From positions 744,001-808,000 of the forward strand of contig NZ_JAHWXM010000001.1 of the NCBI RefSeq assembly GCF_023091225.1: 64,000 nt of DNA, read 5' to 3'. The notes below the pieces were generated by a model. The model saw only the letters and a list, made by a program, of their open reading frames with translations. It searched no databases and was not told the DNA's origin. Positions 30,682 to 38,924 of the stretch are shown in pieces. Both the position numbers and the translations under genes were made by a program. Every line of letters starts with the position of its first letter. The first letter of the stretch is position 1. The stretch is from Microbacterium galbinum. Its GTDB lineage: Bacteria; Actinomycetota; Actinomycetes; Actinomycetales; Microbacteriaceae.

Positions 30682-32886
30682 TCACAGCAGCTGATTGGTC
30701 CGGTGAGCCAGCACGGTGAGCTCGACCCGCGAGCGCACGCCGAGCTTCGCGAACGCCCGTCCGATGTGCACCTCGACCGTGCGCACGGAGACCACCAGCG
30801 CTTCCGAGATCTCCCGGTTGCTCGCGCCGGCCGCCGCCCGCATCGCGACCTCGAGCTCGCGCGCGGTGAGCTGTTGCGACCATGCTGCCCGGCACGCCGC
30901 CAGTGGATCGATCGCCGAAGATGCGTCATCGGCGTCGAGGGTCGCGATCCGGCGTACGACCGATCGCGCCCAGGCGTGAGCCCCCGAGAGCTCGAACAGG
31001 CTGAGCGCCGTGCGCAGGTGCTCGCGAGCGACGACCGCCTCCCCGCGGATCGCCGCACGGGTACCGAGCATCGCCTCGATGCGAGCGCGCGCGAACGGCG
31101 ACCGCAGAGTGCGCGCCGCGCGCAGGACCTCGTCGCGCTCGGAGTGCCAGCGCACATCGGGAGCGGTGGCGACGCGTGTACGCAGCGACCGGGCGAGTCT
31201 GACCTCCGGGGGCTCGATGAGACGCACGACCGGTTCCTCGTCACCGCCCGGGCGGATCTCCTCGAGCCCGGGAACGGCGAACGACGTCTGCGGTGCCCCG
31301 AGCTCGCGCCACAGCCGGACGAATCCGGCGGCTCCGTCGAAGTCTCCGTCGAGGAACGCCTCGATGCCCTGATCGACCAGCAGATCGATCCGCTGAGCCG
31401 ACGGCAGCGCACAGGTCAGCGCACGAGCGAACGGTCCCAGTTCTCCGAGCACGGCGAGGTCGAGCCTGCGGGCGAGAACGACACCGAGTCCGGCGAACGG
31501 CATGCTCACCGGGAGCGTCATGGATGCCGTGAGCAGATGCTCGCGTGCCTCAGCCATGTCACCGCGCCAGACCAGGAGCAGGGCGTGCGCGACCGCGCGG
31601 TACGCATCGACGAGCGGACTCCGCTCGAATCCCTCCACGAGCGGATCCACACCCGACGCGAGCGCGTCCTCATGCGCGAGCAGACGCAGCCCGACGTCGA
31701 TCCGTCCGTCGAGAGCGGAGGTCAGCGCGCGCATCAGGCCTCCCGTCACCGGGCCCGTGCCCTCGGCATCGTCTTCTTCGGACTCGCCCACGAGCAGCCA
31801 CGCGAGGGCGACTGCGGGGTCTCGGAGCTTCGACTCGACACCGACCCGGGCAGAGGCGTGCCGCAGCGACTCCCGCCAGGCGCGCATGCCCCGTCGGTCA
31901 CCGCGCTCCGCGCACAGGGGCACGGCCAGCGCCGCTCCCCGAGCGATCGAGTACCAGTCCTCCGGTGCATCCGAGGCCGGGCGCAGCGCCTCCAGGTCGA
32001 TCTCGGGAACCGACCCCTGCAGGTGAGCCTGTGCGATGAGCAGGCCGGCGAGGCCCTGCAACCGATAGCGCTCCGTTCCGTGCGGGAACAGGGTGCCCAG
32101 CCAGGCGGCAGCCTCAAGCGCGTATCCGCCCCCGATCGCGGCCGCGCCGGCGACCATCCGGGCTTCGTCGAGATCCCGCCCCGCGGCGTGCGCGGCCGCC
32201 TCGCGCGCGATCATCAGGGCGCGATCGGCGTGCCCCGCTTCCGACAGCCCTCTCGCGATCCGCGTGAGTTCGCGGGCGGATCCGGGGTCCATCTCCAGCG
32301 ACGCGCGCGCTCGATGCCAGTCCGCCTCGATCGTGCGCCGCTGCCGCGCGAAAACCTCGTGCAGACGCGCGTGCACCCGGGCGGCCTCGCCCGACCCCAT
32401 GCCGTCGGATATCCAGATCGCGAGTCGCCGGTCCTGGAGACGGATGCGGCCGGCGTGCAGGTCGAGATGCCCGCCGATCGCGGACGCCGCGAGATCCTCG
32501 GCCGTGCGTCCGTCGAAGGCGAGCAGCGGCTCCAGCTCGTCGGTCAGCGTCACGGCCAGCGCGAAAAGAAGAGCACGATCACGCGCCGAGAGATCGAGCC
32601 CTCGGAAGGCCTCGACGACGGCGGGCACCATCGGGAGAGGAGACGGCAGTGGAAGCAGCCCCTGGCGCTGCCCGCGCGTCAACGCGGCCGCCACCTGACG
32701 GATCGTGGGCGCACTCGCGTGCAGATCGACCATGAGGCGCGACAGCACGTGCGGCGCGCACCCGATCTGTTCGTCGATCAGCTCGCCGAGCAACGGACCG
32801 ACCGTCGCCCACGCGTGACTCGTTCCTCCGGACACCACTGCGCCGTCGATGATGCACCCCCTCGCACCGGATGAGACGCTTCTCAT
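30682..32886 (-). CDS. Large LuxR-family regulator without a P-loop
   Basis: A protein of about 734 residues with a LuxR/FixJ helix-turn-helix at the C-terminus (LTARELEVAMRAAAGASNREISEALVVSVRTVEVHIGR) and a long helical, TPR-like middle. The overall plan is that of LAL/MalT-type regulators. However, the first 40 residues already correspond to the end of the ATPase region, and no Walker A motif (GxxxxGK) is present. It is therefore either naturally P-loop-less or an N-terminally shortened relative. The ATG at 32886 (or TTG 32904) lies within a 14-bp-arm palindrome that could be its own operator. Confidence 0.75.
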   Translation of the reverse strand: MRSVSSGARGCIIDGAVVSGGTSHAWATVGPLLGELIDEQIGCAPHVLSRLMVDLHASAPTIRQVAAALTRGQRQGLLPLPSPLPMVPAVVEAFRGLDLSARDRALLFALAVTLTDELEPLLAFDGRTAEDLAASAIGGHLDLHAGRIRLQDRRLAIWISDGMGSGEAARVHARLHEVFARQRRTIEADWHRARASLEMDPGSARELTRIARGLSEAGHADRALMIAREAAAHAAGRDLDEARMVAGAAAIGGGYALEAAAWLGTLFPHGTERYRLQGLAGLLIAQAHLQGSVPEIDLEALRPASDAPEDWYSIARGAALAVPLCAERGDRRGMRAWRESLRHASARVGVESKLRDPAVALAWLLVGESEEDDAEGTGPVTGGLMRALTSALDGRIDVGLRLLAHEDALASGVDPLVEGFERSPLVDAYRAVAHALLLVWRGDMAEAREHLLTASMTLPVSMPFAGLGVVLARRLDLAVLGELGPFARALTCALPSAQRIDLLVDQGIEAFLDGDFDGAAGFVRLWRELGAPQTSFAVPGLEEIRPGGDEEPVVRLIEPPEVRLARSLRTRVATAPDVRWHSERDEVLRAARTLRSPFARARIEAMLGTRAAIRGEAVVAREHLRTALSLFELSGAHAWARSVVRRIATLDADDASSAIDPLAACRAAWSQQLTARELEVAMRAAAGASNREISEALVVSVRTVEVHIGRAFAKLGVRSRVELTVLAHRTNQLL

Positions 32887-32895
32887 CCGGTGCGA
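32862..32895. promoter_or_regulatory. 14-bp-arm inverted repeat at the LuxR start
   Basis: TCGCACCGGATGAG and its exact complement are separated by six bases. The repeat covers the ATG at 32886 and abuts the hexamer TACCGT (32895-32900, minus strand). It fits an autoregulatory operator; it could also act as an rbfA terminator, since it lies 72 bases past the rbfA stop. Confidence 0.6.
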
Positions 32896-32900
32896 CGGTA
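32895..32900 (-). promoter_or_regulatory. Extended -10 TGCTACCGT of the LuxR gene
   Basis: TACCGT with an upstream TGC, eight bases before the ATG at 32886; it touches the 14-bp palindrome. Confidence 0.4.
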
Positions 32901-32966
32901 GCAAGCAGAACCGCGACCGCGGCGGTCATCGACCGATATACCCAACGCGTCTCCGCGCAGGCGGGA

Positions 32967-33401
32967 TCAGCGGTCGGAGTCCTCGTCCTCCGCGCGCACG
33001 TACGGGTCGGCGTCGCCGGCGTGCGAGGCGGAGGAGGCGAGCTTCGCCACCTCGGCGTCGCGCTCCTGAGCCTGACGCAGCAGCGCGGTGATGTGGTCGG
33101 CGTTCTCCGGGAGCGCATCGGGGATGAACTCCAGCGTGGGCACCAGACGGGTGCTGAGCTGTCGCCCCACCTCGCTGCGCAGCATCCCCGTGGCCGAGGT
33201 CAGCGCCGCGCCGCTGGCGATGCGCTCCTCCTCGGTGCCGAGGACGGTGTAGAACACCGACGCGTGCTGGAGGTCACCGCTCACGCGTACGTCGGTGATC
33301 GTCACGAAGCCGAGCCGCGGGTCGCGCAGCCCCTTCTCGAGGCGCTCGGCGAGGATCACGCGGATCCGGTCGGCGAGGCGAGCCTGTCGTTCTCCAGCCA
33401 T
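32967..33401 (-). CDS. rbfA: Ribosome-binding factor A
   Basis: A 144-residue KH-fold factor that assists maturation of the 16S rRNA 5' end in the small subunit. The N-terminus (RQARLADRIRVILAERLEKGLRDPRLGFVTITDVRVSGDLQHASVFYTVLG) is the standard RbfA pattern; the C-terminus is an acidic tail. It follows infB on the same strand, but the 134 bases between them hold a hairpin with perfect 22-bp arms. The ATG at 33401 has a GAGAGAG ribosome site. Confidence 0.95.
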   Translation of the reverse strand: MAGERQARLADRIRVILAERLEKGLRDPRLGFVTITDVRVSGDLQHASVFYTVLGTEEERIASGAALTSATGMLRSEVGRQLSTRLVPTLEFIPDALPENADHITALLRQAQERDAEVAKLASSASHAGDADPYVRAEDEDSDR

Positions 33402-33450
33402 GCTTGATTCTCTCTCTTCAACCGCCGAAGCGGCGTGAAACTGTTGCGGA

Positions 33451-33517
33451 GGCGATGGATGCCATCGGGATAGTCGGGGTCTTGGGGGTTCCCGTTATCC
33501 CGATGGCATCCATCGCC
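33451..33517 (-). repeat. 22-bp-arm perfect hairpin between infB and rbfA
   Basis: The first 22 bases (33451-33472) are exactly complementary to 33496-33517. Inside the 23-base loop CGGG (33475-33478) pairs with CCCG (33491-33494). It begins 18 bases after the infB stop. No T-run follows. It may be an attenuator, an mRNA-stabilising stem or an RNase III site. Confidence 0.8.
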
Positions 33518-33535
33518 GGAGCGACTCAACGAGGA

Positions 33536-36298
33536 TCAGCCGCGCGGCTTCTCCACGAGCTCGGTCGTCTCGATCTCGTCACCGATCTGGATGTCGTTGT
33601 ACTTGCCGAGGCCGATACCGGCTTCGTAGTCCGTACGCACCTCGGTGACGTCGTCCTTGAAGCGACGCAGCGATTCGATCGCCAGGCCATCCGCGAGGAC
33701 GACTCCGTCGCGGATGACGCGGGCCTTGGCGTTTCGCGTGATCGTTCCCGATCGCACGATGACACCGGCGATGTTGCCGAACTTCGAGGAGCGGAACACC
33801 TCGCGGATCTCGGCGACACCCGACTGGACCTCTTCGTACTCCGGCTTGAGCATTCCCTTGAGGGAGTTCTCGATCTCGTCGATCGCGTTGTAGATGACCG
33901 AGTAGAACCGGATGTCCACGCCTTCGCGGGAGGCGCGCTCGCGCGCCTTCGTGTCGGGGCGGACGTTGAAGCCCACGATGATCGCGTTGTCGATCGTCGC
34001 GAGGTTGACGTCGGACTCGGTGATCGCACCCACACCGCGGTGGATGATGCGCAGCTGGACGGAGTCGTCGACCTCGATCTTGAGCAGCGATTCCTCGAGC
34101 GCCTCGACGGCACCCGAGACGTCACCCTTGATGATGAGGTTGAGCGACTCGACCTTGCCCTCTTCGAGCGCACGGGTGAAGTCCTCGAGCGAGATGCGCT
34201 TGCGGGCCTTGGCCAGCTGCGCATTGCGCTCGACCGCTTCACGCTTCTCGGCGATCTGGCGAGCCATGCGGTCCTCGTCGGTGACGATGAACACGTCACC
34301 GGCGCGGGGCACCGAGTTCAGACCCTGAACCTGGACCGGACGCGACGGGTAGGCCTCGAGGACCTGCTCGCCGTTCTCGTCGGCCATCGCACGCACACGT
34401 CCGTAGGCGGTGCCGGCGACGATCGCGTCTCCGACGCGGAGCGTTCCGGACTGGATGAGCACCGTCGCGACCGAACCGCGGCCCTTGTCGAGCTTCGCCT
34501 CGATGGCGACACCGCGAGCGGCCTTGTTCGGGTTGGCGGTGAGGTCGAGACCCGCGTCGGCCGTGAGCAGCACGGCGTCGAGGAGCTCCTGGATACCGGT
34601 GTTGGCGCGCGCCGAGACGTCGACGAACATGACGTCGCCACCGAACTCCTCGGCGACCAGCCCGTACTCGGTGAGCTGCTGGCGCACCTTCGACGGGTTG
34701 GCGTCGGGCTTGTCGACCTTGTTCACCGCGACCACGATCGGCACGTTCGCCGCCTGGGCGTGGTTGAGCGCCTCGACCGTCTGCGGCATGATGCCGTCGT
34801 CGGCCGCGACCACGAGGATCGCGAGGTCGGTGACCTGGGCACCACGGGCACGCATGGCCGTGAAGGCCTCGTGACCCGGCGTGTCGATGAAGGTGATGGC
34901 ACGCTCGATGCCCTCGTGCTCCGTCCACACCTGGTAGGCACCGATGTGCTGGGTGATGCCGCCGGCTTCGCCCTCGATGACGTTGGTCTGACGGATCGCG
35001 TCGAGCAGTCGGGTCTTACCGTGATCGACGTGACCCATGACGGTGACGACCGGCGGACGGATCTCGAGGTCGTCGTCGCTCTCCTCCTCCAGCTCCTTCT
35101 CGAGGTCGAGACCGAAGCCCTCGAGGAGCTCCTTGTCCTCGTCCTCGGGCGAGACCATCTGGATCTTGTAGCCGAGCTCCTCGCCGAGGACCTCGAACGT
35201 GGCCTCGTCCAGGGATTCGGTGGCCGTGGCCATCTCACCCAGGTTGAAGAGGATCGTGACGAGGGTTCCGGGCTGGACCGTGTAACCGGTCAGCGTCTCG
35301 ATCTTGTCGGCGAAGTCCGCGATCGACGCACCACGGCGCATGCGGATGATCTCCCCGTTTCCACGGGTGACGTTGACGCCGCCGACGACCGGGGCGCTCC
35401 GCATCTCGAACTCTTGCCGCTTCGCCCGCCGCGACTTGCGCTGCTTGCTCTTGCCGCCGCCCTTACCGAACGCACCGGCGGTACCACCGCCGGGACCACG
35501 GCCACGACCGCCGCCGCCACCGGGACGACCGGCGAAGCCACCACCGGGACGTGCGCCGGGACCGGCACCGGGTCCACCGGCGCCACCGGGACGACCGGGG
35601 CCGCCGGGACGCTGCTGGAACGGAGCACCGGGACGACCGCCCTGTCCACCGCGAGGGGCACCGGGACGGGGCGAGCCGGGACGCGGAGCACCCGGACGGG
35701 GTGCCCCGGGGCGAGGCGCCTGCGGGCGCGGGATGTTGCCCGGAGTCGGGCGCTGTCCCATGCCCTGCGCCGAAGCGAAGGGGTTGTTCCCCGGGCGAGG
35801 ACCGGTGGGACGCTGTCCCATGCCCTGGGCCGAGGAGAACGGGTTGTTCCCCGGGCGCGGAGCGCCGGGCTTGGGCGCGCCGCTGTCACCGGCGGGCGCG
35901 GCGGGTGCCGGTACCTCCGGTGCAGAGGCCGCCGGGGCGGGCGCGGACGACTCCGCAACGGGAGCCTCCGCAGCGGGCGTCTCGACGACCGGTGCGGGTG
36001 CGGGCTTGGGACCGGGCTTGGGGCCCGGGGTCGGCGCCGACTTGCCGGCCGGCTTGGCCGCTGCCGGCTTGGCGGCTGCCTGCTTGGCGGCGGGGCTCGC
36101 AGCCGGAGCAGTCTCAGCGGATGCCTTGAGCGAGGGGTCGGCATCGATCGCCGCGCGCAGCTTGCGCGCCACCGGCGGTTCGATGGTCGATGAGGGACTC
36201 TTGACGAATTCGCCGAGTTCCTTCAGCTTTGCAAGTGCGACCTTGCTGTCGACGCCGAGTTCGGCGGCGATCTCGTGTACGCGTGGTTTACCAGCCAC
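33536..36298 (-). CDS. infB: Translation initiation factor IF-2
   Basis: A 920-residue GTPase that places initiator tRNA on the small subunit. The N-terminal IF2_N helix domain ([16 protein letters not shown]) is followed by about 300 residues of Ala/Pro-rich then Gly/Pro/Arg-rich linker, as in other actinobacteria. The G domain has GHVDHGKT around residue 422, DTPGHEAF and NKVDKP. It starts with GTG at 36298 behind AGGAG. Two alternative hairpins lie just before that ribosome site. The linker holds a 20-residue unit repeated twice ([15 protein letters not shown]). Confidence 0.97.
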   Translation of the reverse strand: MAGKPRVHEIAAELGVDSKVALAKLKELGEFVKSPSSTIEPPVARKLRAAIDADPSLKASAETAPAASPAAKQAAAKPAAAKPAGKSAPTPGPKPGPKPAPAPVVETPAAEAPVAESSAPAPAASAPEVPAPAAPAGDSGAPKPGAPRPGNNPFSSAQGMGQRPTGPRPGNNPFASAQGMGQRPTPGNIPRPQAPRPGAPRPGAPRPGSPRPGAPRGGQGGRPGAPFQQRPGGPGRPGGAGGPGAGPGARPGGGFAGRPGGGGGRGRGPGGGTAGAFGKGGGKSKQRKSRRAKRQEFEMRSAPVVGGVNVTRGNGEIIRMRRGASIADFADKIETLTGYTVQPGTLVTILFNLGEMATATESLDEATFEVLGEELGYKIQMVSPEDEDKELLEGFGLDLEKELEEESDDDLEIRPPVVTVMGHVDHGKTRLLDAIRQTNVIEGEAGGITQHIGAYQVWTEHEGIERAITFIDTPGHEAFTAMRARGAQVTDLAILVVAADDGIMPQTVEALNHAQAANVPIVVAVNKVDKPDANPSKVRQQLTEYGLVAEEFGGDVMFVDVSARANTGIQELLDAVLLTADAGLDLTANPNKAARGVAIEAKLDKGRGSVATVLIQSGTLRVGDAIVAGTAYGRVRAMADENGEQVLEAYPSRPVQVQGLNSVPRAGDVFIVTDEDRMARQIAEKREAVERNAQLAKARKRISLEDFTRALEEGKVESLNLIIKGDVSGAVEALEESLLKIEVDDSVQLRIIHRGVGAITESDVNLATIDNAIIVGFNVRPDTKARERASREGVDIRFYSVIYNAIDEIENSLKGMLKPEYEEVQSGVAEIREVFRSSKFGNIAGVIVRSGTITRNAKARVIRDGVVLADGLAIESLRRFKDDVTEVRTDYEAGIGLGKYNDIQIGDEIETTELVEKPRG
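35750..35880. repeat. Tandem repeat in the infB linker
   Basis: Two near-identical in-frame copies of about 66 bases encode PRPGNNPF(S/A)[11 protein letters not shown], embedded in a longer PG(A/R)P-rich tract down to about 35480. Confidence 0.65.
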
Positions 36299-36305
36299 AA
36301 TTCTC

Positions 36306-36338
36306 CTGTCTGGGGCAGTCTGCCCAGACAGGGCAGAC
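36306..36338 (-). promoter_or_regulatory. Mutually exclusive hairpins in the infB leader
   Basis: Stem B pairs CTGTCTGGG with CCCAGACAG (36306-36331) and ends two bases from the AGGAG ribosome site. Stem A pairs GTCTGCCC with GGGCAGAC (36318-36338) and uses bases of B, so both cannot form together. The layout fits a translational switch; no ligand is implied. Confidence 0.5.
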
Positions 36339-36357
36339 CATTAGTCGCGGACGGGTC

Positions 36358-36630
36358 TCATTTCGAGCCGTTCACTTTGTTTCCATAGCCGTTCAGCCGT
36401 TTCTCGATGGTCTGCGTGTCCACAGGGGTGGACACACGGAGTGCTCGTCCGAAAGCGCGGCGCCGCAGTGCGGACGCCATGCATTCCTGCGTCGGATGCA
36501 TCCACGCGCCTCGCCCCGGCAGGACGGCGCGCTCATCGATGATGAGGATTCCGTTCTGGGACACCACCCTGAGGAGGGCGGAGCGGGGAGCACGCATGCG
36601 ACAGCCGACGCACGTTCGTACGGGTTCCAT
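36358..36630 (-). CDS. ylxR: YlxR/RnpM-family RNA-binding protein
   Basis: A 90-residue DUF448 protein. The hallmark motif CVGCRMRAPRSALLRVV opens the protein, and GRGAWMHPTQEC follows with the GRGAW/Y turn. In B. subtilis the family binds RNase P RNA and modulates its activity. It lies between nusA and infB, its standard place. The ATG at 36630 follows AGGTG; ten more codons are open upstream. Confidence 0.9.
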   Translation of the reverse strand: MEPVRTCVGCRMRAPRSALLRVVSQNGILIIDERAVLPGRGAWMHPTQECMASALRRRAFGRALRVSTPVDTQTIEKRLNGYGNKVNGSK

Positions 36631-36693
36631 CTTACACCTGCGTTTCCTCTCGCTCGGCACGCGGGCGGCGCGTGCCGAGCGGACGGTGGGCGC

Positions 36694-37677
36694 TCAGTCC
36701 AGGACGCTGTCCGGCTGGATGTCGATCTTGGCGCCCGTGAGCTTCGCGGCGAGACGGGCGTTCTGCCCCTCCTTGCCGATCGCCAGCGAGAGCTGGTAAT
36801 CGGGAACGAGGGCTCGAACGGCCTTGGTGGTGGCGTCGAGGATGAACGAGCTCGTCACCTTCGCCGGGGAGAGCGCGTTCGCGACGAAGGCCGCGAGCTC
36901 CGGGTCGTGGTCGACGATGTCGATCTTCTCCCCCGACAGCTCTTCGGTGACGGCGCGCACGCGGCGGCCGAGCTCGCCGATGCAGGCGCCCTTGGCGTTG
37001 ATGGACGGGTCGTTGGCCTTGACCGCGATCTTCGAGCGGTGCCCCGCCTCGCGGGCCAGGGAGACGATCTCGACGAGGCCGGCCGCGATCTCGGGGACCT
37101 CGAGCGCGAACAGCTTGCGGACGAGACCGGGGTGCGTGCGCGAGACGGTGATCTGCGGGCCCTTCAGCCCCTTCGCCACACTCGTCACGTAGACGCGGAT
37201 GCGCGATCCGTGCGTGTACTCCTCGCCGGGAACCTGCTCCTCGGGGGGCAGGATGGCCTCGACGGAACCGAGATCCACATGGATCATCCGCGGGTTCGGA
37301 CCCTGCTGGATGACGCCCGCGACGATGTCGCCCTCCTTGCCGCGGAACTCGCCGAGTACGGCCTCGTCGGCGATGTCGCGGAGGCGCTGGCTGATGACCT
37401 GCTTGGCGGCGAAAGCGGCGATGCGGCCGAAGTCGCTCGGCGTGGCGTCCTCCTCGCCGATGATGGCGCCCTCGTCGTCGGAGACCGCCTGCAGAACGGC
37501 GACGTGACCGGTCTTGCGATCGAGGTCGACGCGCACGCCCTCGGGAAGGTCGCCCTCGGCCGAGACGTGCTTGGAGTAGGCGGTCAGGATCGCCTGCTCG
37601 ATGATCGCGACGAGTTCGTCGAAGGGAATCCCCTTCTCCTTCTCGATTCCACGCAGCAGGCTCAGTTCGATATCCAT
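36694..37677 (-). CDS. nusA: Transcription termination/antitermination factor NusA
   Basis: A 327-residue NusA with the N-terminal RNA-polymerase-binding domain (FDELVAIIEQAILTAYSKH), an S1 domain and two KH domains (KIAVKANDPSINAKGACIGELGRRVRAV with GxxG, and LSLAIGKEGQNARLAAKL). It lacks the acidic C-terminal repeats of E. coli NusA, as usual in actinobacteria. It heads the nusA-ylxR-infB-rbfA series. The gene normally in front, rimP, is not present; the upstream neighbour is a LOG-family gene. The ATG follows TAGGGAG. Confidence 0.97.
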   Translation of the reverse strand: MDIELSLLRGIEKEKGIPFDELVAIIEQAILTAYSKHVSAEGDLPEGVRVDLDRKTGHVAVLQAVSDDEGAIIGEEDATPSDFGRIAAFAAKQVISQRLRDIADEAVLGEFRGKEGDIVAGVIQQGPNPRMIHVDLGSVEAILPPEEQVPGEEYTHGSRIRVYVTSVAKGLKGPQITVSRTHPGLVRKLFALEVPEIAAGLVEIVSLAREAGHRSKIAVKANDPSINAKGACIGELGRRVRAVTEELSGEKIDIVDHDPELAAFVANALSPAKVTSSFILDATTKAVRALVPDYQLSLAIGKEGQNARLAAKLTGAKIDIQPDSVLD

Positions 37678-37764
37678 GACGGCTCCCTATTCAGCTCTCG
37701 TCGCGCGGAATCACACACGCGACATCCGTACAACGATACCCCGCCCCCGCCACGGGTCGCCACG

Positions 37765-38829
37765 TCAGGCCGACGGCGACCTCTCCGGCAGCGCATCCGC
37801 GGAGGGCAGGGCGTTGATCGCGCCGATCAATCGGAACAGGTCGCCCACGCGTCGCTGATCGAGGCGGAGCGCCAGGCGAGGAAGGTCGACGGCATCGCCA
37901 TCGGCGATCTCCACGGATCGCGGGGTGGCGCGCTCGATGCGGTCGGACGCCAACATCGACGCGAAGCGCTCGTTCAGGTCGGCGAGCTCGGCATCCGTCG
38001 GTTCCGCCCGGAGCCGCAGCACCAGCGTGTCCCCGAACCAGCGCAGCGAATCGTAGTTGCGCCAGAAACCCGTGATCTCCGCCCGCGCGGCGTCGACGGA
38101 GTCCGTGATCACCACTCGATCGAAATCGCCCTCCGAGATCACCCCCGCCGGCGCGAGGTGCTCGTCGACGAAACTGCGCAGCCCCTCCCAGAATCGCCCA
38201 CCGGTCTCGTCGAGGAGCACGATCGGCATCGGCTCCGCCTTGCCCGTCTGCTGCAGGGTGAGGAGCTCGAACATCTCGTCGAGCGTGCCGAACCCGCCGG
38301 GCAGGCAGATGAACCCCTCCGACTCCTTGATGAGCATCAGTTTGCGGGTGAAGAAGTACTTCATCGCCACGACGTGGTCCTGACCGGACGACACGATCCC
38401 GTTGGGCTTCTCTTCGAAGGGTAGGCGGATCGAGACACCGAGCGAGAGTGCGGGCCCGGCTCCCTCCGCCGCGGCCTGCATGATCCCCGGCCCTGCACCC
38501 GTGACGACCATCCATCCATCGGTCGCCAGCGCCGCCGCGACGTCGCGGGCCTGCCGGTACAGCGGATCGTCGGTGCGCGTGCGAGCGGATCCGAAGACCG
38601 TGACCTTGGGCACACCGCGGTACGGCGCGAACAGTCGGAACGCGTCGCGCATCTCCGCGAGCGCCGCTGAAGCGATCTTGAGGTCGAGACGGTCGGTGCC
38701 GTCCTCCCCCAGCAGGATCGCGGTGCGCAGCATCCTCATCACGAGCCGACGGTCGGCATGCACTCCGGCATCGTCGAGCACGGCGTTGATCTCGGCACTC
38801 AGGGCATCGGGGAGCGGTTCGTCGATCAT
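37765..38829 (-). CDS. LOG-family (TIGR00730-like) nucleotide hydrolase
   Basis: A 354-residue protein with a Rossmann-fold LOG domain: GSARTRTDDPLY, TGAGPGIMQAAAEGA, and the diagnostic PGGFGTLDEMFE in the middle. LOG enzymes release free base from nucleoside 5'-monophosphates (cytokinin activation in plants; AMP-type substrates in bacteria). This is the longer bacterial form, with extra domains at both ends. It occupies the place where rimP would be expected, between proS and nusA. The ATG is taken at 38829. Confidence 0.87.
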   Translation of the reverse strand: MIDEPLPDALSAEINAVLDDAGVHADRRLVMRMLRTAILLGEDGTDRLDLKIASAALAEMRDAFRLFAPYRGVPKVTVFGSARTRTDDPLYRQARDVAAALATDGWMVVTGAGPGIMQAAAEGAGPALSLGVSIRLPFEEKPNGIVSSGQDHVVAMKYFFTRKLMLIKESEGFICLPGGFGTLDEMFELLTLQQTGKAEPMPIVLLDETGGRFWEGLRSFVDEHLAPAGVISEGDFDRVVITDSVDAARAEITGFWRNYDSLRWFGDTLVLRLRAEPTDAELADLNERFASMLASDRIERATPRSVEIADGDAVDLPRLALRLDQRRVGDLFRLIGAINALPSADALPERSPSA

Positions 38830-38883
38830 GCGTCCAGCGTGTCACGACCCGCTGAACGGGCGCGAGGTGCCACACCGAGAACG

Positions 38884-38916
38884 CGAACGCCGCGCCCCGA
38901 CGGGACGCGGCGTTCG
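38884..38916 (-). terminator. proS terminator hairpin
   Basis: CGAACGCCGCG and its exact complement (11-bp arms, 11-base loop) lie nine bases after the proS stop. Confidence 0.75.
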
Positions 38917-38924
38917 TTCGATCG

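Noticed and set aside
33404..36193. A 929-codon open frame opposite infB
   Set aside because: It mirrors the infB gene exactly, is made of Asp/Arg/Val-rich sequence with no domain, and has no ribosome site. It is a shadow of a real high-GC gene.
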